DNA from: Populus alba
Lineage: Eukaryota > Streptophyta > Magnoliopsida > Malpighiales > Salicaceae
DNA: 64,000 bases
Direction: 5' to 3'
NCBI RefSeq assembly: GCF_005239225.2
Contig: NC_133284.1
Coordinates: 3,749,770-3,813,769, forward strand
In this document: positions 22,904-34,668 of the stretch, piece after piece
Numbering within the stretch: position 1 is the first letter of the stretch
Layout: every line of letters begins with the position of its first letter
The notes under the pieces: generated by a model
The model's input: only the letters and a program-made list of their open reading frames with translations
The model's database searches: none
What the model was told of the DNA's origin: nothing
Program-made: the position numbers and the translations under genes

Positions 22904-23370
22904 ATCATGAGTTTTTTCGTTGACTGTATCAGCTTATTAAGACTTGGCACACTAGCATTGAAACTTTTTTTCTTTTACTTGCTTAGGGTTGTTCGATATC
23001 ATTTCTGTTTCTATTTTCATTTTTTTTATTTAGAAAATGTACTTTGAGTTATTGGAACTGATCCCTAAACTCCCTAGACTTGAAACTTGGTGCCACTAAC
23101 TCGATCTCAAATAGTTATGGACCTAACCTTGATCCAGCATCTTAAAGCTATATATGTATGCTGTCTTGACTCGAGTTTTGAGGCTTTGAACTCGATATTT
23201 TGACTTGTGACTTTTGAAAACCACTTTTTTTTCAGAAGTTTGAAAATAAAATTAAAAGATTAAAAAAAAAAACGAAAACAATATCCAACAGGCTTTTGAA
23301 AGCTAGTTTGCGATGACTTGCTGCTCTTAATCTCTTTTTTATTTTATTTTTTATTTCCAAAAGTCTTATG
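22904..23370 (+). repeat. Duplicated segment, right part (paralogue at 50.55-51.04 kb)
   Basis: ATCATGAGTTTTTTCGTTGA through GATTGCATTGCCAT matches 50547-51036 closely, apart from small indels. No coding potential. Confidence 0.85.
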
Positions 23371-23609
23371 TATACGATTGCATTGCCATTTCTTTCCGCT
23401 AGATTGACTTGGTGTATATATATATATATATGACTTGCTGCTCTTAATCACTTTTTTATTTTATTTTTTTATTTCCAAAAGTCTTATGTATACGATTGCA
23501 TTGCCATTTCTTTCCGCTAGATTGACTTGGTATATATATATATATATGACTTGCTGCTCTTAATCACTTTTTTATTTTATTTTTTATTTCCAAAAGTCTT
23601 ATGTATATG

Positions 23610-23610
<1 letters not shown>
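23315..23610. repeat. Three-copy ~117-bp tandem repeat with TA runs
   Basis: GACTTGCTGCTCTTAATC starts units at 23315, 23432 and 23548. Each includes TTTCCAAAAGTCTTATGTAT and ends in a TA microsatellite of different length. The paralogue at 50.9 kb has a single unit, so the amplification happened here after duplication. Confidence 0.92.
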
Positions 23611-23650
<40 letters not shown>

Positions 23651-23651
<1 letters not shown>

Positions 23652-23780
23652 TTGACTTGGTAATTAAGTTATATATATTAAGCTAAGTTACTATATATCC
23701 AAGTCAATCTGGTAATTAGCTTAGCTTAATTACCAAGTCCATCTATATATATATAGCTTAATTACCAAGTCAATAGTGGA
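23651..23780. repeat. Nested inverted repeats of GATTGACTTGGTAATTA
   Basis: ATTGACTTGGTAATTAAG (from 23651) is followed by CCAAGTCAATCTGGTAATTA and then TAATTACCAAGTCCATC and TAATTACCAAGTCAATAG, giving a cloverleaf-like foldback with TA spacers. It directly follows the tandem units that contain GATTGACTTGGT, so it probably grew from them. Confidence 0.75.
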
Positions 23781-24062
23781 GTGTTTGATCCTCACTTTAT
23801 CTGTTCAGCGGCTGATATAAAAGAACTTATTGCACTACCATAATTTTAGATTTATCAACATAATTTTCTTTCGGTATTTACACACACAGTCCATCAACAT
23901 GAATCTTGCTGACATGATCACGAACATAAATAATTTATCAGAAAAATTATATTGGTGATTTATCATATGTAGGTGAGTCCATTGGTAATAATTTTACAGA
24001 TGGATTTACTAACAGATAAAGCACACCAAAAAAAATTTACCTGCTTCATTTCATCTACACTT

Positions 24063-24577
24063 TCGCACGTGTGCAACGTCACGTCGATCGTCCATCCTCA
24101 AGGAAAAAATGTAAATGGTCTATCTCTGGTATGTGTGGTGAGACAAGGAATTCTTGTCTCTTATCAGTAAAATATGGACAGGGAGTCGTCACCTAGTATT
24201 ATGGTTACTAGGAACCCTAACTGGTCTAAAAAATCTGGTATGAAGACAAGTTGCATAAAGAAAAAGTATTAGCACCCCAACTACGCCCTACCTAAGGTAG
24301 ACTGCATTGTTTGAATATCTGATAAAATCTAAGGTCTTATTGTGTTTTTTAATTGTTGGTCTGTCTAAGGTTCAAGAAAATCCCTCCTTTATGAGGTTTT
24401 TATCTTAATGGGGTAGAACCTAACTGTTCTAGCGTCCAAAAAAAGATTTAATATTTGAAATACGTATTATATGTAATGTCATACCCCAGATACTAAAAGA
24501 CAAACAAAATAAAATTTGTGTTGTTTTTGCAATTTTGGCCAATGTTCTCTTGATTTTAATAAACTGGTTATTAAAGC
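24063..24577 (-). mobile_element. Ogre-like LTR fragment inside the CACTA element
   Basis: CGCACGTGTGCAACGTCACG through TAAACTGGTTATTAAAGC matches the LTRs at 43756-44260 and 48547-49000, in the same minus orientation. It carries the family block CACCTAGTATTATGGTTACTAG. Both ends are abrupt and not at LTR termini, so it is a captured or truncated piece. Confidence 0.85.
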
Positions 24578-25574
24578 TATCATACTTTTAAACAGATCGT
24601 CTATTATTTCATCGGTGAGTAAATAGTGGTTGTGGCATTTGCAATTATTATTGTGTAGCTCCATAGAATATACTGACGGACATAGTCCATCGGTAACCCT
24701 ATCAGTAATAATTTAAAAATATATATTTTTAAAAAATCTATTAAACAGAAACATAAATTAATTAAAAAATAAATTAATATAAAATTCAAATATTTATTAC
24801 AAATTTAAACATTTATAAGTTCAAATACAATTAATCTAAAATAGAGGTACTGGAGGAGGAGGAGACGGGTCTTTGCCTAGCATGTGGAGTGAATAAGAGG
24901 GAGCACATGTACCACCCATTTGTGATCTCATCTTCAACACCAATCGGCGGAGTTCGGACATCTAATCAATACCGACTCTTTTATAATCAGCAGCAAGATG
25001 AGTTGTCCGATCTTTAACTAGCTGGTCTGAAATCACCTTGAACTCTAGAGTTGGAGTGCTTAGAATCGATTACGAGCATCCAATGATTGAAACACCGGAG
25101 AATGATCATCACACAAAATGATTAGGCGTCACGTGCTGGCCTCTAAGATGTATGGAGGTCTAAAATCCTTTCAAACCGCCATCATGAACGATCATTCATT
25201 ACTTATATCAAACCTGTATAAAATATTGATGACAATATGTATTAATTAATTATGTAAACTAAGTCAATAACATAACATTGTTATAACTCAAACTTATTCA
25301 AACTATTTTAATAGCACAACTAGTTCATTATCAATTATCTACATAAATTCAAATTTTTATACATTTACTAAAAATTTCAACTCAATAATAAAATTGACAA
25401 AATATAAAAAAAGACTCATTAAATAAATCATTATTTATTTCATCACAAAAAACCTAAGTAAAAAATTAAAAGTAAATTTCATCAATTTACAAACAAATAC
25501 AATTTTACAAAATCTCAAACAAACTATAACGTGTACAAATCATGCATTCATACAACAAATATCTATAGGAAAAA

Positions 25575-26600
25575 GCTATAAAATAAGTAAACGCCCAAAT
25601 AAAATGCATATACTACAAAAATATACAATAAAAATTAACATTTTAAAATTGAGTTCAAATAAAAAATGGATAGTTTTGCGTACTTGAAGTGGAGAATCCT
25701 CAATAAAATTTGAATTAGAACATGGATGTTGACAAACTAAGTGTTAGGGGTGCATGCTGGATTTTTAGTGGGAGGTTGATTTGTGATAAAATTTGAAAGG
25801 GCGTTGTGGTGCTTTTTTAGTACAAAAATGGAGGAAGGGGAAGAAGAAATTAATGGGAAAGGGAGAGAGAAAGGTCACTCATTAGGTTATAAATTAAATG
25901 TTACTGGCAAATTTAATCGATGAATTTAAATTCGTCAGTAATTCTATCTATAAAAATGACACGCCATCATACTTTTTATTTTTTTTCATTCCTTCTTTTC
26001 TCATTGTAATTCTCTTGGTATATACCAAGAGAATATTTTCATCGGTGTTTAAAGATGAGTATTGTGAGGGCATATTCAGTCGAAAAAGGCTATGGAAAAA
26101 AATATAAAATAAGTAGACACCCAAACAGAATACATATACTACAAAAACATATAATATATATTAATATTTTAAAATTGAGTTCAAATAAAAATGAGTATTT
26201 TTGTTTACTTGAAGTCGAGAATTTTCAATAAAATTTGAATTAGATTAAGGATGCTGACAAGCTTAGTGTTTGGGGTGGTTGGATTTATAGTTGGAGGTCG
26301 ATTTGCGATAAAAACTAGTGGGGTTGTTGTGTTTGTCGCAGAGAAAAATGGAGGAAGAAGAAGAAATTAATGATGGAGAGGGGCACCTATTGGGTCATAA
26401 ATTAAATATTACATACAGATTTACTGACTGGTTTAATCAATGGATTTAAAGCTGTATATAAAAATGACATGTCATTGTACTTTTTGGTTTATTCCTTCTT
26501 TTTCCACTGTAATTCTCTCGATATATACTGAGATAATATTTCTAACGGTGTTTACCGATAACTACTGTGAGGGCAGAATCGGTCGGAAAAATCCACCGCA
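25575..26600. repeat. ~520-bp tandem duplication within the CACTA element
   Basis: A unit running from AAAAGCTATAAAATAAGTA near 25573 to the AAAAGGCTATGG boundary near 26090 is repeated to about 26600. Shared blocks include AAAATTGAGTTCAAATAAAA and ATTCTCTTGGTATATAC / ATTCTCTCGATATATAC. The copies have diverged noticeably. The second copy leads into the right terminal repeat. Confidence 0.8.
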
Positions 26601-26665
26601 ATTTATCAAACGAAATATTTATGTCAGTGTGTCAATTTGTATTTTCTAATTTTCTAGTAGTGTTG

Positions 26666-27130
26666 GTTTCAATGAACTAGGACCCTTCAAAAGGAAAATA
26701 AATGTGAAACGTTAGAGAATAATATAAATTATATCTTTGAATCTTACATAACAATTTAAGTTGTTGGGTTGAGATGATTATTTGATATGGTGTTCAAGCT
26801 TTATGACTAAACGGTTATAAATTTGAATCTTACTACCTTCATTTTTCAAAATAATAAACAATTGTTTAATTTTAAGTGCAAGGTAGTGTGAGCTGTGTTA
26901 AAAAATAATATAAATTATATTTTGAAATCTCATCTAATAATTTAAGTTATTTTGTTAAAATAATTTTTTAACATAAAATTCATATTTCAAAAATGTTTAA
27001 AGAAATTGTTTAATTTTTAAATCTTGTTGTATCATCGTTATGAATTGGTCATCAATTGATTCGATACTATAAAAAGCTGTTTTCCTCGAACATCAAAATT
27101 AAATAATTTGTTCCTTGACTCTATAATCTG
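26666..27130. other. AT-rich intergenic sequence, no gene
   Basis: No coding frame. Two similar blocks (TATAAATTATATCTTTGAATC near 26724 and TATAAATTATATTTTGAAATC near 26910) suggest an old short duplication. Nothing else is recognisable. Confidence 0.45.
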
Positions 27131-27132
27131 CT

Positions 27133-27490
27133 AGGGGTGATCATTTTCGGTTCGAATCGGTTTTTATCAAAAAAAGTAACCAAACCGTTTTTTTAAAAAA
27201 AAACCAAAATCGAACTGGAACCGATTCAAACTAACCGGTTTCGGTTCTGTTTGGTTATTTTATAACAAAAAACAGTTCAAACCAGTTTGGTTTGGCTTAG
27301 TTTTTTTTGGTTTCGATTCAATTCAGTTTTTTTAGTTTCAGGCTTATAAAACCAAAACCGAATCAAACCGGTTTGTTTTTTAAAAATTCTAATCCGTTTA
27401 ATCATTTTTTTTCATGGTTTGGTTTTTTCAAAAAAAAAATTCTGGTTTTTTCGATTTAATCGGTTTTTAGATTTTTATACTCGCCCCTGT
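27133..27490. mobile_element. Small MITE-like element with GGTTCGGTTTTT-rich body
   Basis: The left end AGGGGTGATCATTTTCGG and the right end (inverse AGGGGCGAGTATAAAAATC) form short inverted ends. The body is full of CGGTTCGG / AACCGGTTTCGG motifs on both strands, giving strong foldback potential. This pattern is common in plant genomes as a small repeat family. No coding capacity. Positions 27490-28050 hold no recognisable gene apart from a weak kinase-like patch (see rejected items). Confidence 0.55.
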
Positions 27491-28054
27491 GATCTTCAAT
27501 ATTGATACAGTACTTAATTGCAGGAGAATATTTAAAGATTTTTCCCATGTCAAAAATATATTAATGGAATGATAAGACTGAATAATCATTAACTAATAAG
27601 GTTATTACCATGCATATCACATACATAGAGAGAAGTCAAACGGGATATTTGTCTCTTCGTGACAAATTCAGCGCAAAAGTTATCACTGCCAGAAGCTGCT
27701 TGGAAAGTTATTTATTTATTATAATTCGATGCTTTCTTTCTTTGCTAATCTATTTTCTATTGGACAAATTTGTTTTTGAAATGGTTAATATCAAATTAAA
27801 AATGGAATTCACTCACATTTTGAATTAATATTTTGTTTGATAATGTTCTCTATTTTAACATGAAATATTAATATAACTAAAATCAATTATAAATATATAA
27901 AATATTAATTCTGAAAAATCTTTGGTTGATAATTTTTTTTAAATCCACAAAGTTTTTATTTTATAGATAATGTTCTCACTGGTTGTGTGCACCAAATATG
28001 GTTTGAGTTGTCGGTATGCATACAAATACTAACATAGGATAAAATTTTAGATAT

Positions 28055-28860
28055 AGCTCCCGTGTAGGCAGGTTTTGCTGGAATTTTGTTAAATTGAATA
28101 AATTATTTGTTTGAATGGAAAGTTTCTTGTGTGAATATATATATATATATATATATATTTGCGCGCGCGCGCGGACGTGTGTTATGCCTTGATTGAGAAG
28201 GAACCTTATAATGTGAAAATTGCACTTATGTGTTGGGTGGAAGAGTCTCTGCACATAGAAGACTTTGTCCGAGGATATATAAAAAGATTCCTTATTTTAA
28301 ACGTACATGATTTATTCAATGTCGAATCATTACATTGAAGATGTTTTTGCTATTTTAATTATTTTTCCTAGTTTACTTAGAATTTTAAATATTTTTCCTA
28401 CTTAGATTTGGATTCTTTGGTTTGGTCAGTTTTTATCTTTATATAAACATTAATCATTGTGTTATTTTTTCCCATCAAATTATTGAATGTCAGATTTTTT
28501 TAGAAAAATATCATATTCTTCCCTACATGTTTCTCTGTAATATAGGGTTGTATAACCTAAAAGGGCTTAGTGTTGGATGCTCACGACGTCAGGAAATTAA
28601 ACTGAATCTTGGTTGATGCTCCATTTAGAAAGAGAAAATGAAATTAAATTGAATTAAAAAATATTAAAGCTATTGGGACTGGATTTGAACACTAGACAAG
28701 TGTTGAGCCTCTTTTCTTGCAAACATCAAGGACTAAATTGCATAATCATGGAAGAGATTTAGCTCTTTTTGTTTTTTTAGATCCCTTGATTTTTTTTTCC
28801 TTTTATATGGGATCCCATAATGTTGAAGAAAAGTATTTGATACTCAGTTTTGCGAAACGT
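28055..28860 (+). repeat. WAK-upstream segment, unsplit copy
   Basis: 28055-28134 matches 87-178, and 28440-28860 matches 7275-7690. Between them a TA/CG dinucleotide run and unique sequence occupy the place where the LINE sits in the first copy. It serves as the LINE's empty-site relative. Noncoding. Confidence 0.78.
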
Positions 28861-29031
28861 CACAGCAGATGTTTCTATTTTGTGCACCCTGCGACAGGTT
28901 TAATGCTCACGGTGTTAGGAAATTAAACTAAATCTCAATTGATATTTTATTTGATAAAATAAAATGAAATTAAATTGAATTAAAAAAATAGAAGCAATTG
29001 TGACTGGATTTGAACACTAAACAAAAAGCAG

Positions 29032-29175
29032 AAGTCTAGCCATGCATTTTATTATGCTGATGGAAGATTAGAAGATAATAAACTCTTTGATATTCTTGAT
29101 GTTAGAGTTAAGGGTGCTATCAAAACGAAGAAGTTATCTTGTAGCTCATATTGCAAAAAGATGCTTGAATTTGAC
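29032..29175 (+). pseudogene. WAK kinase C-lobe fragment, second copy
   Basis: AGAAGTCTAGCCATGCATTT through AAAGATGCTTGAATTTGA corresponds to 7905-8046 and encodes a frame-broken relative of [19 protein letters not shown] and ARRCLNLN. There is a 9-base insertion (GATTAGAA-like) and single-base losses. It is shared by both duplicated flanks, so it predates the duplication. Confidence 0.75.
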
Positions 29176-29204
29176 AGTGGCAGGACTCCATCATGTCATG
29201 TGAA

Positions 29205-30000
29205 CCACTGATAAATATTAAAACATGGTGATTTAAGAAGGCATAACAATGGAGTAATGGGATTATTTTTCCTGTTGTTACTGTTATTGTATAATTAATA
29301 AAACTAAAGTTTGCTGAATCGCTATAAATTAAACACATGTGTGCCTGTCTCTGTTTTTCTTTTCCCCTGTTACTATTTTGATGTGAATTAAACAAATAAA
29401 CATGCAATATGCTTAATTTATCATGAGGGTGTAAATTATGCTGATTTTGCAAGTCATTGCCTTGTCAAAGAATAATGTCGTTCGATGTCAATTTCTGCTG
29501 TCATAAAGGAGGAGAGAAAAATAGGAGGATTAGGGTCCACACAGAAACACTCAGTTCAATAACTTAAGTTTGAGATTTCACGTTGGAAATTTCGGTTAAG
29601 TTTCTCCATGATATAGAATTTCTATATAAAAATGATTTAATCAACGGACAAAACTTGAAATATATAAGTTTTAATTTAAGAGTTATAATTATTTTTTGCT
29701 GAAAAGTAAAACAGAAGAAAAAAATTGTAGCTTCCTCTTAGATTATTTAAAATTCTATGATAATACAATAGTTAAATTATTAAGTAATTGTCCTGTACTT
29801 CCCCTGTTTTATTCATAGCATCGTCGTCTACACGCTATTCTCTTTAGTTTTGGACTCCTCGTCTTTGAATTGGTTAGACGAAAGTCACCATCACTCAATT
29901 TGAGAATCTTAATTTATAGTCTTGTGGAATTTATACATTATTAATCAAAGCTTGGGAAGTTGGGAAGAAACATCCCAACTCCAAATCCTACAGAAACTTG
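29205..30000 (+). repeat. Duplicated WAK promoter segment, upstream copy
   Basis: AACATGGTGATTTAAGAAGG and all that follows to CTTGGGAAGTTGGGAAGAAA matches 31680-32315, which lies just upstream of the intact WAK. The duplicated tract holds AGGATTAGGGTCCACACAGA and CGTCGTCTACACGCTATTC. This copy drives only a broken exon 1 (next entry). Confidence 0.85.
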
Positions 30001-30070
30001 TGGAAATATTAGCAGCCCTTTTCCATTTGGAATAGGAATTCGATTTCAAAACGATAACCTCCTTCTTCAA
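29960..30070 (+). pseudogene. WAK exon-1 N-terminal fragment
   Basis: The frame reads PNPTETCGNISSPFPFGIG, the conserved start of the WAK galacturonan-binding domain (compare [20 protein letters not shown] at 32694-32750). Homology ends within about 30 codons. Sequence after 30100 instead resembles the inverse of 60870-61000 near another WAK pseudogene. No signal peptide precedes it. Confidence 0.75.
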
Positions 30071-30229
30071 GTATTAAATTCCTATGATTCTGAAATTTTT
30101 TTTTTTTCGACTTCTAAACAATGGATTTACAATCTTTCTTCTCTTCTTTCTGTAGCAGCCAAACAAGAAAAAAAATTAACGGTAAAAAAATAATAATAAA
30201 GAAACTTGAAAGAATTGGAAATAAAAAAT

Positions 30230-31680
30230 TGTAACTCAGTTGATGTTAGTGTTTTTTGTTGGAATTAAAAAGTTGTGTTGTAGGAGTTTAAGGATAACAA
30301 AACAAAGATATAAAACTAAAGAACAAGAAGAAGATTTGACATGTACTAAAGAACATCTTGGGGTTTCTTGCAAAGGGATTAACAAATTGGGTTAATTGAT
30401 TGTGGCAAGATGTTTCTGTTACTCTAAATGCACTTACTTTTGTTAATTTTTATAGGGGTTGAAAAACCCTAAATTTAGAAATTTAGGGTTAGTGTGTGTT
30501 TGTATTTGGAAAGGTGACATAGTGTAGTTATTGGTTAATTTTGGGTTAGATAACGTGGCTAAGGATTAAATTAAACATATTAAAAACTAATTTTTTAAAA
30601 TTTGGGACCATAAGCGGGCAGACATGGTAGGGATTTTGGGTAAATGTGGAAACTTGATTAAATTATGTGATTTTGAGATTTTAAAATGATGTGGGGAATG
30701 ATGAGAATTTCAATTAGTATATGCCACCATCTTACTTTTATAAATTGAAGTATTTCAATGATCAACCGCATCATTCTTGATTTTAAAGGAAACGTCTCCA
30801 ATTAGTATCCCAAATCACTTTAACGACTCCTTTATTACTTCTATCTTAGTTGAAGGAACTCACACTAATGGAATGTCAGGTATATGCCACCATCTTACTT
30901 CTAAAAATTGAAGAATTGTTATTTAAACGACTCCTTTAATGATTCATATATGTGTGTATGTTTGTATGTGTGTCATGAGCTTCAAAGTGTTTCATGGGAA
31001 ATTTTGAATAATTTTAAAGTCGGTTATAATGACAGACTTATTAAATAAATTTAGAGTTCATCTTAATAACAAAAACTTGTTGAGTAAATTAAAGTTCATT
31101 GTTATGATGGAGACTTTTTATACAATTTTTAAGTGAGCTATAATGATGGAGACTTACTGGATAAATTTAAAGTTGGCTGTTATAATGGAGATTTAATGAT
31201 TCAATTCATAGTCGATCATGATGATAAAGACTAACTGAATAGACTTAATGACGGAGATTTATTAGATAAATTTTTGTTGAACTTAAAAGAAAATATTCAA
31301 GTGTTGTTAACATATTTTTTAAATAAAAAAACGTGATGTGGAGGTTAACCCGATGTGACATAGTTAACTTTACAAGTCTAAATATAACTCGAACAACCGG
31401 TAAAAAATATAGTTTGACTAAAACAAATCAAGACGATATCTTTTTAAATTTTTTTGAGATGACAACGTATTGAATCTACTTGGATTTACTTGAATCGGCT
31501 CGGATTTACTTGGATTAACTCATATTAACTTGCCAAATCTTCAACCCAAATCATGAGATCTTGATAGCCTTTTAGAAAGCAAATAAATAAATAAATTATT
31601 AAGCTCAATTCTCAATTAATATAATATTGAAGGATGAAATTGAGAAAAAAAATCAATTAGAAAAATAAGTTGATTTAAGA
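30230..31680. other. Intergenic AT-rich stretch with degenerate tandem repeat
   Basis: No gene is visible. From 31015 to 31275 a loose unit (TATAATGATGGAGACTTA, then GGATAAATTTAAAGTTGG) recurs four or five times at about 60-bp spacing, heavily diverged. The rest is unique AT-rich sequence. Confidence 0.5.
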
Positions 31681-32345
31681 AACATGGTGATTTAAGAAGG
31701 CATAACAATGGAGTAATGGGATTATTTTTCCTGTTGTTACTGTTATTGTATAATAAAAATAAAGTTTGCTGAATCGCTATAAATTAAACACATGTGTGTC
31801 TCTGTTTTTCTTTTCCTGTTGTCTCTGTTGTTTCTGTTGTTACTATTTTGATGTGAATTAAACATATAAACATGTAATATGCTTTATCATGAGGGTGTGA
31901 ATTATGCTGATTTTGCAAGTCAATAGTTTTTAAATTAATTTTGTCATAGAATAATGTCGTTCGATGTCAACTTCTGCTGTAATAAAGGAGGTGAGAAAAA
32001 TAGGAGGATTAGGGTCCACACAGAAACACTCAGTCCAATAACCTAAGTTTGAGATTTCACGTTGGAAATTTCGTTTAAGTTTCTCCATGATATAGATTTT
32101 CTATAAAAAAAATCTGTACAATTATTAAGTAATTGTCCTGTACTTCCCCTGTTTTATTCATAGCATCGTCGTCTACACGCTATTCTCTTTAGTTTTGGAC
32201 TTCTCGTCTTTGAATTGGTTAGACGAAAGTCACCATCACTCAATTTGAGAATCTTAATTTATAGTCTTGTGGAATTTATACATTATTAATCAAAGCTTGG
32301 AAGTTGGGAAGAAACATCCTAGCTCTAAATCCTACGAATACTCGA
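31680..32345 (+). promoter_or_regulatory. WAK upstream region (duplicate of 29205-30000)
   Basis: Sequence immediately upstream of the intact WAK gene, shared with 29205-30000. It probably contains its distal promoter. The copy here lacks about 100 bases present upstream. I cannot assign specific factor sites. Confidence 0.5.
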
Positions 32346-32370
32346 ATTAAAAATATGGAAGGCGACCATA

Positions 32371-32386
32371 TTATATATATAGATAG
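32371..32386 (+). promoter_or_regulatory. Candidate TATA box of the intact WAK
   Basis: TTATATATATAGATAG lies about 215 bases before the WAK start codon, followed by a CT-rich leader (CTCTCTCTCTCTCTCC near 32530). Position and sequence suit a plant core promoter. The start of transcription is not shown. Confidence 0.45.
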
Positions 32387-32597
32387 ATTGAGAGAGAACT
32401 TTTCATTCAATTTGCTTCAAATGATTTGAGAACTTTTCATTGTGTGTACTCTCTTAAGGAAGTCTTCTCTGTCTCAATTAGTATTTTTTTTTTCCTTACA
32501 AATATAGGGAGCAAAGAAAGATCTTTCCCCTCTCTCTCTCTCTCCCCTTCCATTATTGATCTCCAGCAGCATCTAAATCTGCAATAGAAGGGAAGGC

Positions 32598-34621
32598 ATG
32601 ATTCCTCGTAGTGTCTCTCTAATTTTTTTCCTGCTATTTCTAGTCCCTGAAATAGCAACTGTATCAGCACTAATTATGGCGAAGCCTAATTGTAAAGACA
32701 CTTGTGGAAACATTAGCATCCCTTTTCCATTTGGAATAGGAACAGGTTGTTTCAAGAATGAGTGGTTCTCAGTTGATTGCAAAGAAGCAACTGCGGATTC
32801 TCCCAGCAGGGCTTTCTTAAGCAGCATCAACATGGAGGTCTTGGAGATTTTATTTGAGGACAGTACGGTACGAGTAAACAGTCCAATAATTTCCTCCGGC
32901 TGTTCTGATAGAGGTGCCAACATATCCATTGATATGACTGCAAGTCCTTTCGCCTTCTCTTCCTCAAATAGCTTCATCGCAATGGGCTGCGACAATCGTG
33001 CTTCATTGAACGGAATTCAGCCAGAAATTGTTGGGTGCACGTCAACTTGCGGTTCTAGTACAGAAGGTAAAGAAAATAGTTACTGTTCTGGTAACAATTG
33101 CTGCCAGACCACAATTCCCTTGAGTCTCCAGGTGTTCAACGCGAGTTTGGGGACCGCAGAGGACCCTAATGATCAAGGCAGAAATCAATGCAAGGTAGCT
33201 TTTATAGTAGAGGAAGAATGGTTCTGGAACAATATATCAAGTCCCGAGGAGGTGCATTCTATGCAATATGTTCCAGTTATCCTGCGTTGGTTTATGTATT
33301 ATGGTACTGAAGGCGTAACATTGTATTCTGATGCAAAGAATTCTGATGCAATGTATTGTATTTCAATGAACTTAAGTTCTGGTAGGTGGGGTTTGAGGAC
33401 AGAAACATTGTATTTTAATTCAACTACTTGTAGGTGCAGCTGGGGCTATGATGGCAATCCGTATCTTCCTGATGGATGCACTGGTATGATCCGAACACGC
33501 TTAATGTGATTTAATCTATTTTTTAAAAGAAAAAATAATGGAGTACTGAAGCTTTAGAATAGAGTTGAAGCATATCATTCTAGTACTTTTGAATGGCTCC
33601 AATCACAAGAATATACTCACTCATTGGATTTCCTGAATCAGATATCGATGAGTGCAAAATTCAAAAGGTAAATTTGTGTTCGGGGATGACAAAATGTGTG
33701 AATGTGCCGGGGCGGTTCAAGTGCGAGCTTGACAAAGCTAAGATCACTTTCTTGAGTAATTTCCTGTCTCTTAATTCTTTTTTCCTTCGTAATTTATAGG
33801 AACCTGAAACATTGGGCATGTTTGAATATTGATTTTATTTGTGGGAAAATTTTAAATACTAATCGATTCGGTATGTTTGACTTGGAAAGTTCTCCATTTG
33901 CACTTCAAGAAGAAAAAAACTATTTGTAAAAAACAATATTGATTTTATTTGTGGGAATAAAAAGAAAAGTGGTATGTTAATTAAAAAACTTAGGCTAATT
34001 GATTTATTTATCCTTATGTATTGGATTTATTCTTCCATGTGTTATTTTTTTTTAAAAAAATTCATTTTAAGAGATTTTCAGTCTTCGCTATGCACGGATA
34101 CATAGATATTTTCTCTTATATACTCTTTTGCTACTGTTTGGATGAAAATACCCCTAAGACCTCCAACATAAAAATTAAGTCTTAAAATAATCAAAGTTAA
34201 AAAAAATAATTTTTGAAAACTTGACAAGACATGAAAATCAAATAAAATAGAAAAAAATTTAAATTTTTTTTTTAAAAAATAACCTAGAAATGAAAAGACC
34301 TGGAGAGTACCAAATTAAACATTTTAAATAGACCATAGATATTTAAAAAAAAAAATGGTAACTAATAAATTTTTTGAAAAATCCATATCGTGTGAAACTT
34401 ATTTTGTTGACATGAATTTTTTATATATATATTATTCAAGGAATTTTTTTTTTACTTTTCAATTTTTTTAATGTTTTTTATGTTTTGTAAATATTGTTTT
34501 TAGGCTTTTTAAAATTAAATTTTCTTTTGGAGGTTGTTGTGGCTTTTTTGTTCAAATTAGTGAAAGGATATATGAGGAAACAAATATGAATATACAATAA
34601 CATATAAGAATATAAGAATTT

Positions 34622-34668
<47 letters not shown>

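Larger units (their letters stand above)
23833..26662 (+). mobile_element. Non-autonomous CACTA (En/Spm-type) DNA transposon
   Basis: The element begins CACTACCATAATTTTAGA and ends TTTCTAGTAGTG (inverse CACTACTAGAAAATTAGA), the terminal signature of CACTA elements. A 3-bp duplication TTG flanks both sides (23830-23832 and 26663-26665), which is the size known for the superfamily. No transposase or TNPD-like frame is visible, so it would depend on an autonomous partner. Subterminal sequences carry degenerate CATCGGT and CGTCAGT motifs related to the CCGACGG repeats at 46.9-48.5 kb. It has acquired an Ogre-like LTR fragment and an internal tandem duplication. Confidence 0.87.

Noticed and set aside
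27640..27700. Weak WAK kinase-like patch (GACAAATTCAGCGCAAAAGT)
   Set aside because: Only about 20-25 bases resemble the [10 protein letters not shown] region. No flanking kinase homology, so it is too short to call.
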